DNA of 39,401 bases, from positions 1-39,401 of the IMG/VR virus record IMGVR_UViG_3300049793_000064. The stretch is one strand, 5' to 3'. The stretch comes from a virus. Shown one piece after another: positions 12,293 to 19,862 of this stretch. Both the position numbers and the translations under genes were made by a program. The notes under the pieces were generated by a model. It ran no database searches. It worked only from the letters and a program-made list of their open reading frames with translations, and had not been told where the DNA came from. The first letter of the stretch is position 1. The number at the start of each line of letters is the position of its first letter.

Positions 12293-12708
12293 AGACTTAT
12301 GAATTAAGGATAGGCAATTTAGTATCTAGAAAAGATTTAGGTAATGGATACGAAAGAGTAGAGAGCGTAATATACTTGGGAGAGAAGGTAGTTACATCAG
12401 GTCCAATAAAAGTTATATGTGAATACGAATCTATTGAACCTATTTCATTAACCAATGAATGGTTTGAAAGACTAGGTTTTGGATACAGAAATGAAAACGG
12501 TCAAAAATATTATCACATATACAGCGATGAATTAGGTGACGAAGTACAATTAGCTATGGATGATGATGAGTTCGCATTCTATCTATGGTGGAATGATGGA
12601 AAATACGAAAGATTTCCATCACAATTAATAAAGTACGTTCACCAACTTCAAAACTTATACTTCGCATTAACTGGCGAAGAGCTGGCTATAAAACAGATTT
12701 TAAAGTAA
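12289..12708 (+). CDS. Conserved Bacteroidota phage protein, 139 aa
   Basis: The start is ATG at 12289, coupled to the 52-aa gene. The opening ELRIGNLV, the segment EPISLTNEWFERLGFGY and the ending KYVHQLQNLYFALTGEEL are hallmarks of a family I often see in Bacteroidota phages and prophages. It has no assigned function. The protein looks like a small beta domain followed by a C-terminal helix. It closes the early and middle block. Confidence 0.7.
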   Translation: MKTYELRIGNLVSRKDLGNGYERVESVIYLGEKVVTSGPIKVICEYESIEPISLTNEWFERLGFGYRNENGQKYYHIYSDELGDEVQLAMDDDEFAFYLWWNDGKYERFPSQLIKYVHQLQNLYFALTGEELAIKQILK

Positions 12709-12710
12709 AT

Positions 12711-12774
12711 ATAAGTGAGTCGCTAAACGATTAGCATGGACACGGCTACCATATTGCCGGATTCACTTATTTTT
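12711..12774 (+). ncRNA. Perfect three-way junction followed by a T-run
   Basis: ATAAGTGAGTC (12711-12721) pairs with GATTCACTTAT (12760-12770), 11 bp with one G-U. Directly inside are hairpin GCTAA-ACGA-TTAGC (12722-12735), the linker ATGGACA, and hairpin CGGC/GCCG (12743-12746 with 12756-12759). All helices abut. A T-run (12770-12774) follows, so it may act as a terminator after the 12289 gene. The internal order is more than a simple terminator needs. The tRNA-like RNA starts four bases later. Confidence 0.55.
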
Positions 12775-12778
12775 GGTA

Positions 12779-12864
12779 AATGTGGTGATGAAATGGTTAA
12801 CATTAAGTGTGCGCTGAACTATGCTTCATCATGCTATTTGTAGGTTCGAATCCTGCCCACATTA
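12779..12864 (+). ncRNA. tRNA-like RNA without a canonical anticodon arm
   Basis: AATGTGG (12779-12785) pairs perfectly with CCACATT (12857-12863), followed by discriminator A12864. The T-arm is GTAGG-TTCGAAT-CCTGC (12840-12856, one G-U). A D-loop-like ATGGTTAA lies at 12793-12800. At 86 nt it would suit a tRNA with a long variable arm, but I find no 5+7+5 anticodon arm. Instead TGATGAA (12786-12792) pairs perfectly with TTCATCA (12825-12831), stacking directly on the acceptor stem. The same alternative layout is possible in the element at 2044-2151. CCA is not encoded. Confidence 0.6.
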
Positions 12865-12868
12865 CTAT

Positions 12869-12899
12869 TTTGATATTGGCACGAAATTTTATATATTGC
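12869..12899 (+). promoter_or_regulatory. Putative promoter before the packaging genes
   Basis: TTTG (12869-12872) is followed after 19 bases by TATATTGC (12892-12899), a partial match to TAnnTTTG. Transcription would start near 12905, just ahead of a terminator-like hairpin and the terminase genes. This would be the late promoter if the hairpin is regulated. Confidence 0.4.
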
Positions 12900-12957
12900 A
12901 TTCATGATCAACCAATTAACAGGTAAAAAAATATCACGCGGGATGTAAGGCCAGTTT

Positions 12958-12987
12958 AAAGGCAAAGAATAAACGCTTTGCCTTTTT
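12958..12987 (+). terminator. Strong terminator-like hairpin upstream of the small terminase
   Basis: AAAGGCAAAG (12958-12967) pairs perfectly with CTTTGCCTTT (12976-12985) around the loop AATAAACG, and the T-run continues to 12987. It has the form of a Rho-independent terminator. It lies between a putative promoter and the late genes, with a 14-codon frame (12904-12948) in front, so it may be an attenuator. The A-rich 5' side also allows action on the opposite strand. Confidence 0.65.
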
Positions 12988-12992
12988 AAATT

Positions 12993-13073
12993 ATGGATAG
13001 GTATCAAAGAATTATTGCTATTTTCAAAGAAACGATAATATTAATCATTCGCTTATCTCCTGCGAAAAAATAA
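12993..13073 (+). CDS. Mini-protein, 26 aa
   Basis: Twenty-six codons lie between the terminator hairpin and the small terminase gene. The product, MDRYQRIIAIFKETIILIIR and six more residues, is one hydrophobic basic helix. The next ATG is six bases after its stop. The size makes it uncertain, and it could equally be non-coding leader. Confidence 0.3.
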   Translation: MDRYQRIIAIFKETIILIIRLSPAKK

Positions 13074-13079
13074 TGAAAT

Positions 13080-13523
13080 ATGTCAAGGGATAAACTCATT
13101 AAAACACCAGAAGAATTAAGAGAATTGTTTTATTCATATAGAGAGTGGGTAACCAAAAACCCATACAAGGTTCATGATTTTGTAGGTAAGGACGCATTGG
13201 AAGTAGAGAGAAAGAAGCAACGGCCAGTTACTTGGATAGGATTTGAGGCATGGCTTGATCGGGAGGGAATTATAAGTCAATTAACACATTATGAGCAAAA
13301 TGACCGTAATTCATACACTGAATACCTACCCATCATACGCGCGATTAAGAAGCAATGCAGTTCAGAAATTATTGATGGGGCATTGGCCGGCATATATAAT
13401 CAGAATATAACCGCAAGATTGGAGGGGTTAAGAGAGGAATCAAATATTAACGTTAACGACTCACGCAAGGCAGTCGCTGATTTATTCCCATTTAAAGACG
13501 AATCTAAACAGGAAGAAGAATGA
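13080..13523 (+). CDS. terS: Terminase small subunit, gp3-like, 147 aa
   Basis: The sequence follows the gp3-type DNA packaging family. It begins with TPEELRELFYSYREWV, then DFVGKDALEVERKKQRPVTWIGFEAWL. The middle contains YTEYLPIIRAIKKQCSSEIIDGALAGIYNQNITARLEGL. The C-terminal tail is acidic. The protein would recognise phage DNA and recruit the large subunit. The large subunit gene normally follows at once, but here a 600-bp HNH gene on the opposite strand lies between them. Confidence 0.85.
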   Translation: MSRDKLIKTPEELRELFYSYREWVTKNPYKVHDFVGKDALEVERKKQRPVTWIGFEAWLDREGIISQLTHYEQNDRNSYTEYLPIIRAIKKQCSSEIIDGALAGIYNQNITARLEGLREESNINVNDSRKAVADLFPFKDESKQEEE

Positions 13524-13559
13524 AAGATAGTCTAAAAACAGCAAATTATCAAAGGTATT

Positions 13560-14159
13560 TTAGCCTAAACACGACAATCCATGTCGTTTCAGTCTCCCAC
13601 TCATAGCATCTGTGCTTATACCAATCTCCCTTGCCCATTGAGATGTTGTTAGAGTTCTGCCGTTGTGAGTGATCTTTATTACATTTCTTCTGTTGTTTGA
13701 TTGCTCTAATCTAGAGGCCCATTTACAATTTTCTTTGCAGTATCCAATCTCATTATTTTCTCTTTCTAAAGAGAAATTTTTAGGGCATCTACCCATATCA
13801 AATAAGAAATTTTCATATGAATTTAGCCAAGATTCACAAATCAGTATTCCCCTTCCACCATAATTTTTGTATGCATGATTTGCCGGATTCAAACACCTTG
13901 TTTTCATATTCCTCCATGCTCTCCACTCTTTTGTTTTATGTGCTTCACCATGTTTTTTGTTTGCTAAAACAATTTGATCCAGCATATAGCATCCGCAAGA
14001 TTTTGTACTTCCGTCTTTCATTCCACCACCAGGTATAACCTTTTCTTTGCCACAATCACAAATTACATTCCAATAAACAATTCTGTTTTTTAGATGATTA
14101 AAAGATATAACGACTAATCGGCCATATCTATTTCCGGTAATATCTACTATCTTTGACAT
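13560..14159 (-). CDS. HNH-type homing endonuclease, 199 aa
   Basis: The N-terminal region has a Cys34-x-Cys36 and Cys55-x-Cys57 zinc site (ICDCGKE, SCGC). The central part has the HNH-like layout of phage homing enzymes: KTRCLNPANHAYKNYGGRGI, SWLNSYENFLFDMG and FSLERENNEIGYCKENCKW. The end is a helix-turn-helix (TSQWAREIGISTDAMSGRL) that could read DNA. The gene lies on the strand opposite all its neighbours, exactly between the terminase subunit genes. Its start abuts the large subunit start. This is typical of a free-standing homing endonuclease that spreads by cutting genomes lacking the insert. Confidence 0.8.
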   Translation of the reverse strand: MSKIVDITGNRYGRLVVISFNHLKNRIVYWNVICDCGKEKVIPGGGMKDGSTKSCGCYMLDQIVLANKKHGEAHKTKEWRAWRNMKTRCLNPANHAYKNYGGRGILICESWLNSYENFLFDMGRCPKNFSLERENNEIGYCKENCKWASRLEQSNNRRNVIKITHNGRTLTTSQWAREIGISTDAMSGRLKRHGLSCLG

Positions 14160-14167
14160 ATGTCAAA
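14152..14167. repeat. 16-bp palindrome spanning two divergent start codons
   Basis: TTTGACATATGTCAAA is a perfect palindrome centred between the HNH start (14159, minus) and the large terminase start (14160, plus). Part of it follows from both proteins beginning Met-Ser-(Lys/Asn). It could be a binding site for the endonuclease or simply a relic of insertion. Confidence 0.6.
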
Positions 14168-15587
14168 TGTACAAAAAAGGACAGTTAACCCAAATCTTGC
14201 CTACCTACATGCCGAACTAAAACACGTAAAGCGTAACGAATTACTTGCCCTTTACGACTCTGGGCAGATCACATATGAAGAACATCAGGCATTAAGAGAA
14301 AAGTACGGTATCCTATCAGGCGTAGTTTTAGAGGGTTCAAGCAGGGCTTTCAAAACGATTTCAAGCCTTGATTTCATAAATTACATTTGCTCAACCGTTG
14401 AAACCGGCTCAGTTATCAACATAATGAAGGAGACATACACTTCGTTCAAAACCACTATTTACAATGATGTCGACTGGCGTTTTCCTCAATTTGGCATTAA
14501 ATCCCCATTTCAAGGGAAACAGGAAGTAAAGTCTTTCAATCTTTTCGGAAACAAAATAACCCTTTTGGGATCAGACAGCGAGAGCGCACAACTCGGAGTA
14601 GGTTGTGATTACCTTTACATGAACGAGGCCCTTGACATTTCTAAGGAGGTCAGAAATCAGGCAATGCAGCGATGTCGTAAATTCTGGTGGATGGACTATA
14701 ACCCGAAAGCTTTTGAGCATGACATCTACACTCAGACGGTAGGACGGAAAGATGTAGGATTCCTTAAGACAACATACAAAGACAATCACAAGATAGCCCC
14801 AGGTGAGCGCGCCCAGATAGAAAGCTACCAACCTGCAGAACTATCAATAATTGCGATGTTTTACGGCTCTAATAACGAAGATGAAAGCATTAAATACACC
14901 GCAATTCAGAAAGCATTAAACTATCCATGTGATTCAAACCCGGATAATTTCCCAATTAAGGATGTTAAAGAATTAATTCGATGTAAATACAATGAGACAA
15001 CAGGAACCGCAAATAAATATATGTGGATGGTGTACGGCCTTGGTGAGCGCATGGCTCCGGAAGGCCTTATATTTCCAAATGTTACATGGATAAAAGAGTT
15101 TCCGAAAGAGTGCGAAAATGTTTATTGGGGTATTGACTTCGGCTATACCGTAGACCCCAGCGTACTGGTTAAGGTTGGTGTGATCGGAAATAATATGTTT
15201 TTAGAAAAGAAATTCTATGAACCAACGCCAACAGCAACGCATTTTATAAGCCTTCTATCTCAGCACATAGACAAAGAAACCACGGCATGGGCCGATCCTT
15301 CAGGTGAATACGGAGGGAGGGGATATATTACAGAATGCCAAAGAGCTGGATATTCAGTTTATAGCGCAAATGTGTTCAAAGGCTCTATTGAATATGGCTT
15401 ATCAATCATGAAAAAATACAATCTTCATATCGTAGATTGTCCAGAAATGAGGAAAGAACAGGCCGGGTATTGCCGGGCAAAGGCTAAAGTGAATGGAGTT
15501 TTTGTTATGACGGACACGCCAATTGACAAAGATAACCACGCTATAGGTGACGCTCCGCGCATGGCATGTATAATGAATCAACTTTAG
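14160..15587 (+). CDS. terL: Terminase large subunit, 475 aa
   Basis: The ATPase part has a deviant Walker A, GSSRAFKT (residues 59-66), and a Walker B-like CDYLYMNEA in which Asn precedes the catalytic Glu. The C-terminal nuclease has the expected acids: WGIDFGYTVDPS (about residue 325), WADPSGEYGG (about 378) and DKDNHAIGD (about 454). This motor pumps DNA into the prohead and cuts it. Length is normal. The start is fixed by the abutting HNH gene, and TerL translation may therefore depend on RNA that begins within the HNH region or reads through it. Confidence 0.93.
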   Translation: MSNVQKRTVNPNLAYLHAELKHVKRNELLALYDSGQITYEEHQALREKYGILSGVVLEGSSRAFKTISSLDFINYICSTVETGSVINIMKETYTSFKTTIYNDVDWRFPQFGIKSPFQGKQEVKSFNLFGNKITLLGSDSESAQLGVGCDYLYMNEALDISKEVRNQAMQRCRKFWWMDYNPKAFEHDIYTQTVGRKDVGFLKTTYKDNHKIAPGERAQIESYQPAELSIIAMFYGSNNEDESIKYTAIQKALNYPCDSNPDNFPIKDVKELIRCKYNETTGTANKYMWMVYGLGERMAPEGLIFPNVTWIKEFPKECENVYWGIDFGYTVDPSVLVKVGVIGNNMFLEKKFYEPTPTATHFISLLSQHIDKETTAWADPSGEYGGRGYITECQRAGYSVYSANVFKGSIEYGLSIMKKYNLHIVDCPEMRKEQAGYCRAKAKVNGVFVMTDTPIDKDNHAIGDAPRMACIMNQL

Positions 15588-15650
15588 AATTAATTCCCAA
15601 AATTAGGACTATTGCGAAATTATTTGGTAATTGTACCAAAATAGGAATCA

Positions 15651-15764
15651 ATGCAGGTGTTTTTTGCTGTGCTTTCCGCTTTGCTGTGCGCTCGATTTGT
15701 TGAGTGGGTAATCGTTGCCGCTATTAAGGAGTATCATTTCAACAAAAAAAATCCTGAATTATGA
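15651..15764 (+). CDS. Small membrane protein, 37 aa
   Basis: The TGA overlaps the portal gene ATG (ATGA), which supports translation. The product MQVFFAVLSALLCARFVEWV continues hydrophobic to residue 25 and ends in a polar tail (KEYHFNKKNPEL). One membrane helix is likely. A membrane peptide between terminase and portal genes is unusual. Its role is unknown. Confidence 0.5.
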   Translation: MQVFFAVLSALLCARFVEWVIVAAIKEYHFNKKNPEL

Positions 15765-17122
15765 GTTTCATAAATTCTCTATTCGGGACAATAGCAAACA
15801 CAACTCTTTCGCGCGAGCCTTCTGGAATATCTTTCATTCCCATTGATGACAAAGGCAATACAATTCAAATAAAAGGCGATAATGTAAACTGGCTTGGACT
15901 TAAATCCAGACAAATGCAAAAGTACGCTTATGATTATTGTTATCCCCTTGCGTCTGTAGTTGATCGATTAGCCGAATATGATATTACAGGGAACATTGAA
16001 ATATTAAGATCAACCGGGAAGGGGAAAGAAAACTTTGCTACCTCAGAATGGGCTAATAGAATGAATCGCTTATTAGCCCAACCAAACCCTATGCAATCAT
16101 GGGAACAATTCAGAGGCCAGCAAGTAATTTATAAAAAGGTTTTCGGGTTTTGCCCTGTGCTGCCATTCGTGCCTGGGGGTATGACACCGGATAACGCCAC
16201 ATCAATGATTAATATACCGCCTTGGTTATTCGATTATGAATCAACGCGAGAAATAATATTCACTTCTAAAATAGATCAGATTGTAAAGGAATGGAGAGTT
16301 TCAATTTTAGGTAAAACTTTTACATTCAAGCCAGATCAGATTATAATTTTGGAAGATTCATTTATGCAGGATGAGCAATCAGATTTTCTTTTACCTCAGT
16401 CCCGTTTGGTTGGTCTTGATATGGCTGTTAGTAACATTTGCAGAGCTATGGAGGCTAATAACGTTCTGCTTACAAAGCGTGGCCCATTAGGCTTTATAAG
16501 TGGGAGTGGTGGTAAGGATGGCATAGGGGCAATGTTGCCAATGAGGCCAGAAGAAAAGAAAGAACTACAAGATTCATTGAGACAATACGGTTTGACACTT
16601 GGACAATACCAATACGTTATTAGTAGAACATCAGCGACATGGAATCCAATGTCTTTTAATGTTACAGAACTTGGAATCGATCCGACAGTTATATCTGGGT
16701 CAAAGGCGGTTTGTCATCGTTATGGATTCCCATATACATTATTCGAGCAGCAAGATTCTACTTATGCCAACGGACTACAGGCAGAAAAAGGAGTATATCA
16801 AAACAACATTATCCCTAACTCTAATAAAGACCTAAATAAGTATAACAAGTTCTTTAAAGCCGATGAAAATAACGCTAAGATTGTAAGCAACTTTTCACAT
16901 GTCGCGGCATTGAAAGAGGATGAGTTAATGGGAGCGCAAGCCGCGAAGGCTTGGAACGATGCCCTTTTGATTGAGTACGATAACAATCTTATAACGAAGA
17001 ACCAATGGCTTACCGCAAGGGGTTACGACACAGTACCAGATGGAGAAAAGTATAAAAGAGACGAGGTAACAAATCCAATCGTGGTAGACCCGAACGCATC
17101 ACCGTTAAATATTGCATTATGA
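15761..17122 (+). CDS. Portal protein, HK97-like, 453 aa
   Basis: Position between the large terminase and the protease, the length, and the sequence pattern fit an HK97-type portal. Examples are YAYDYCYPLASVVDRLAEYDITG, the central LVGLDMAVSNICRAMEANN, and KAVCHRYGFPYTLFEQQDSTYAN. The portal forms the dodecameric ring through which DNA enters and where the tail attaches. The C-terminal 25 residues are polar and probably flexible. The 3' end overlaps the protease gene (ATGA). Confidence 0.88.
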   Translation: MSFINSLFGTIANTTLSREPSGISFIPIDDKGNTIQIKGDNVNWLGLKSRQMQKYAYDYCYPLASVVDRLAEYDITGNIEILRSTGKGKENFATSEWANRMNRLLAQPNPMQSWEQFRGQQVIYKKVFGFCPVLPFVPGGMTPDNATSMINIPPWLFDYESTREIIFTSKIDQIVKEWRVSILGKTFTFKPDQIIILEDSFMQDEQSDFLLPQSRLVGLDMAVSNICRAMEANNVLLTKRGPLGFISGSGGKDGIGAMLPMRPEEKKELQDSLRQYGLTLGQYQYVISRTSATWNPMSFNVTELGIDPTVISGSKAVCHRYGFPYTLFEQQDSTYANGLQAEKGVYQNNIIPNSNKDLNKYNKFFKADENNAKIVSNFSHVAALKEDELMGAQAAKAWNDALLIEYDNNLITKNQWLTARGYDTVPDGEKYKRDEVTNPIVVDPNASPLNIAL

Positions 17123-17901
17123 AACCTTTACATCCAAAAATAAAAGAGCTTCAATTAAGAGCAAACCCTACAAACTTTTCCGGTTCGTATATTGATGCCA
17201 ATGGAGTTCTACAAATGGTTGATTTAAAAATTCAAACCAACGAAGAGGATAGAACAATTAAGGGTTATTTATCGGTTTGGGGAGTTCGTGATACTTACGG
17301 AACTGTTTTTATAAAAGGATGTTTTGCTAAGTCAATTCGTGAACGAGGCCCAGATAGCTCAAGCAAACAAAAGATAGCACATTTGTGGCAGCATGATTGT
17401 TGTGAACCCACTGGAAGATTTACTGTTCTTAAAGAAGATAAGTACGGTTTATATTTCGAGGCTGAATTGGACGATGTTGAAATAGGAGAACGTGAACTAA
17501 CGCAAGTCAGAAGCGGTACGCTTAATCAATTCTCGGTAGGCTTCAATTACATTTGGGACAAAGTTGAGTATGACGAAACAACGGATTCAATAATGCTTTT
17601 AGAGGTTGATCTTCAAGAAGGAAGCGTTGTAACTTTTGGGTCGTGCGATCAGACGTACGCATTCAGAAGTATTGAGCAATTAGAGAATGATAAGTACAGT
17701 CTCATTGAAGATACTGAGTATTTCATCAAAGGATTGCCAAGACAAAAACAATTAGAACTTAGACAATTAATAACCAGACATACTTCACTTTCTAAAATCA
17801 AGCCGAACGAGTTAGATCAACTACGGGCACTTGAAATAAAAAAGCCGGAAGAGTCTACGGTGGAAATTGGTGGTTATAAATTAAACTTAAACGAATTTTA
17901 A
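17119..17901 (+). CDS. Prohead protease, HK97 family (S78-like), 260 aa
   Basis: The core has VDLKIQTNEEDRTIKGYLSVWG, the catalytic His in HLWQHD (His92 region) and the catalytic Ser in TLNQFSVGFNY (Ser139). This is the order seen in HK97 gp4-type serine proteases. It would cleave the capsid delta domain and then itself during maturation. The C-terminal 60 residues (about 200-260) are an added polar helical region that could bind the capsid. It overlaps the portal gene and lies four bases before the capsid gene. Confidence 0.88.
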   Translation: MKPLHPKIKELQLRANPTNFSGSYIDANGVLQMVDLKIQTNEEDRTIKGYLSVWGVRDTYGTVFIKGCFAKSIRERGPDSSSKQKIAHLWQHDCCEPTGRFTVLKEDKYGLYFEAELDDVEIGERELTQVRSGTLNQFSVGFNYIWDKVEYDETTDSIMLLEVDLQEGSVVTFGSCDQTYAFRSIEQLENDKYSLIEDTEYFIKGLPRQKQLELRQLITRHTSLSKIKPNELDQLRALEIKKPEESTVEIGGYKLNLNEF

Positions 17902-17905
17902 AAAC

Positions 17906-19186
17906 ATGAAAATCACATTTAAAAAAGATGGTTTAACAGGTGACAACCTTAAGTTGGTTGAAGACTTGGAAAAGCGTTTCAATGATATACCTGATTCACC
18001 GGATAAGGCCGCTATCGAATTACAGGTAAGAGAGGCAATGAAACCTATCGAGGGTTTAGACATTGCCAAAATCAAAGAAGCATTAGGCGAGGACGAAAAA
18101 GGTCTTAGGTCAATGATTGTAAAACAAGGTGAAGAAATCACTAAAATGAAAGCGTCAACAGAAAGGAAAGGCGAAGATTTATCTATCCGAGGTCAAATTG
18201 CTTCGTGGGCAACCAGAAACAAAGAGACTATTGCGAAGATTAAAGCCGGCAACAAACAGGCACTTGAAAGCCTCGAGCCTTTAGAGATTCGTGCAGCCAA
18301 TTCGCCAATGACCCCGGCCAACACTATAAGCGACACAATTGCTTTTAATGCTGGTTCTGTTATTCGTATGGGTGCTGAGGTTTTTGATCTTCGTAGGATA
18401 ATGCCAACGTTTTGGGACTATATCAATAAAGGCAAAACCAATTTAGAGAACTTACCTTGGGTTAATAAGAAAGTTCCTGCCGCATCAGGCGCAGCCGCTT
18501 TCATAGGCCCAGGCGTAGCTAAACCAGGTGTGTCATTCACGTTAGAGGTTGAGAACTCAACAGCTAAAAAGGTTGCCGTTTCATTGAAAACTGTGACTGA
18601 GTTGATGGATGACGTTGATGGTTTTGCTTCATTCATTAATGATGAGTTGAAATATCAATTGGATATTAAAACCAACTCTACATTAATGACTGGCGTAGGG
18701 TCATCTACTGTACCAGCTGGCGTGCAAACGTTCTCTTTACCATTCTCAACATCAGGACTATCCACAACTAATCCTAACAATTGGGATGCCGCAAGGTCTG
18801 TTATTGCGCAAATTCGTTTGGCGTTTATTGACGGCCCTATCGTGATCTTTATGAATCCGATTGACACCGCCAATATGGATATGGAGAAAGCGATTTCACA
18901 GGGAACATACATGGGATTGAATGCAAGACCTATCCCTGGTGGAGTTATTGTTGAGGACAACAGCATACCTGTTGGCTTTATACAAGCTATCGCTATTGAC
19001 GCATTGCGATTGAAAATCTATAAGGATTTCGTTTTGAAATTCGGTTGGGAAAATGACGACTTCACTAAGAACTTAATCACTGCAATTGCAGAGCGTAGAA
19101 TTCACTTCTATCATAGTGAAAACGATGTTGCCGGTTTTGTTTACGATGACTTAGCGGACATCAAGTCACAAATCGCTGCGGCTTAA
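17906..19186 (+). CDS. Major capsid protein, HK97 fold, 426 aa
   Basis: Residues 1-110 are a charged coiled-coil delta/scaffold domain (NLKLVEDLEKRFNDIPD, GEEITKMKASTERKGED) to be removed by the protease encoded upstream. The remainder has the HK97 capsid pattern. It includes the N-arm (PLEIRAANSPMTPANTISD), an E-loop and P-domain, and the late segment KIYKDFVLKFGWENDDFTKNLITAIAERR. Length is normal. The gene is followed by 33 bases of AT-rich spacer and then a small head gene. Confidence 0.92.
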   Translation: MKITFKKDGLTGDNLKLVEDLEKRFNDIPDSPDKAAIELQVREAMKPIEGLDIAKIKEALGEDEKGLRSMIVKQGEEITKMKASTERKGEDLSIRGQIASWATRNKETIAKIKAGNKQALESLEPLEIRAANSPMTPANTISDTIAFNAGSVIRMGAEVFDLRRIMPTFWDYINKGKTNLENLPWVNKKVPAASGAAAFIGPGVAKPGVSFTLEVENSTAKKVAVSLKTVTELMDDVDGFASFINDELKYQLDIKTNSTLMTGVGSSTVPAGVQTFSLPFSTSGLSTTNPNNWDAARSVIAQIRLAFIDGPIVIFMNPIDTANMDMEKAISQGTYMGLNARPIPGGVIVEDNSIPVGFIQAIAIDALRLKIYKDFVLKFGWENDDFTKNLITAIAERRIHFYHSENDVAGFVYDDLADIKSQIAAA

Positions 19187-19219
19187 TTAAAAATAAACAA
19201 TTTTTTAAATAAAAATATC

Positions 19220-19858
19220 ATGGTAGAATTAGAAGAAAAGAAAGAAAAGAAAACCGAAAAGAAACTAGACGTTGCGAAGGATGCAAGTATAGATTTCACG
19301 GTTGAAGTTATCGCTACAGAATCAGACCCGTACCACGAAACAGGAGCGAAGTTTCACGCTGGAACAAAGAAAGCGGCAGAACTTGTAAAACGCGGATGGG
19401 TTAAGATGGCAATGATTGCACTGTTAATCATATCTTGTTTTGGTGCAATCGCTCAAACATCGGTAGACCAACCGTTGTATAATGCTACCAATACGTACAC
19501 ACTTGCAAACCTTAACGCTGCAACAATGGTACGGGACACGGTAACAAGTACAGCGACAGGGTTTCTAACTAGCAAGCGCATATCAGGTGATGGAATTGTA
19601 ACTATTCAGGCTCTTGTAACCAAAGTCTCGGGAACCGTTGGAGGTACAATTACTATAATGGGTAGTCTAGATGGTACTAACTTTGAAGCCTTAGCCACTA
19701 GAGAAACAAGAACCGCCCTAGCTACACAGACAGCCGCAGACGCAACAGCAAGCTACAGTTGGAGATTAGTAGGTTCTGATTTTTTATACTATCGCGTAAG
19801 TTACGTGGGTGCTAGTGGCGCGGTCGCATATCTGAACGCAAGAATAATGAAGCACTAA
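19220..19858 (+). CDS. Fused head protein: short N-terminal module plus signal peptide and beta domain, 212 aa
   Basis: Residues 1-62 (ending GAKFHAGTKKAAELVKRGWVK) look like a complete short head-region protein. At Met63 (ATG 19406) a textbook Sec signal peptide begins, MAMIALLIISCFGAIAQ. A beta-rich domain follows (VTIQALVTKVSGTVGGTITI, DGTNFEALATRE, SYSWRLVGSDFLYYRVSY). I know this domain from phage proteins encoded beside the capsid. Either two genes were fused by loss of a stop, or Met63 is an internal start for a 150-aa secreted form. A decoration role is an inference. Confidence 0.65.
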   Translation: MVELEEKKEKKTEKKLDVAKDASIDFTVEVIATESDPYHETGAKFHAGTKKAAELVKRGWVKMAMIALLIISCFGAIAQTSVDQPLYNATNTYTLANLNAATMVRDTVTSTATGFLTSKRISGDGIVTIQALVTKVSGTVGGTITIMGSLDGTNFEALATRETRTALATQTAADATASYSWRLVGSDFLYYRVSYVGASGAVAYLNARIMKH

Positions 19859-19862
19859 AATT

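Noticed and set aside
12779-12864. Normal long-variable-arm tRNA (Ser, Leu or Tyr type)
   Set aside because: The length fits, but no 5-bp anticodon stem with a 7-nt loop and T33 can be drawn.
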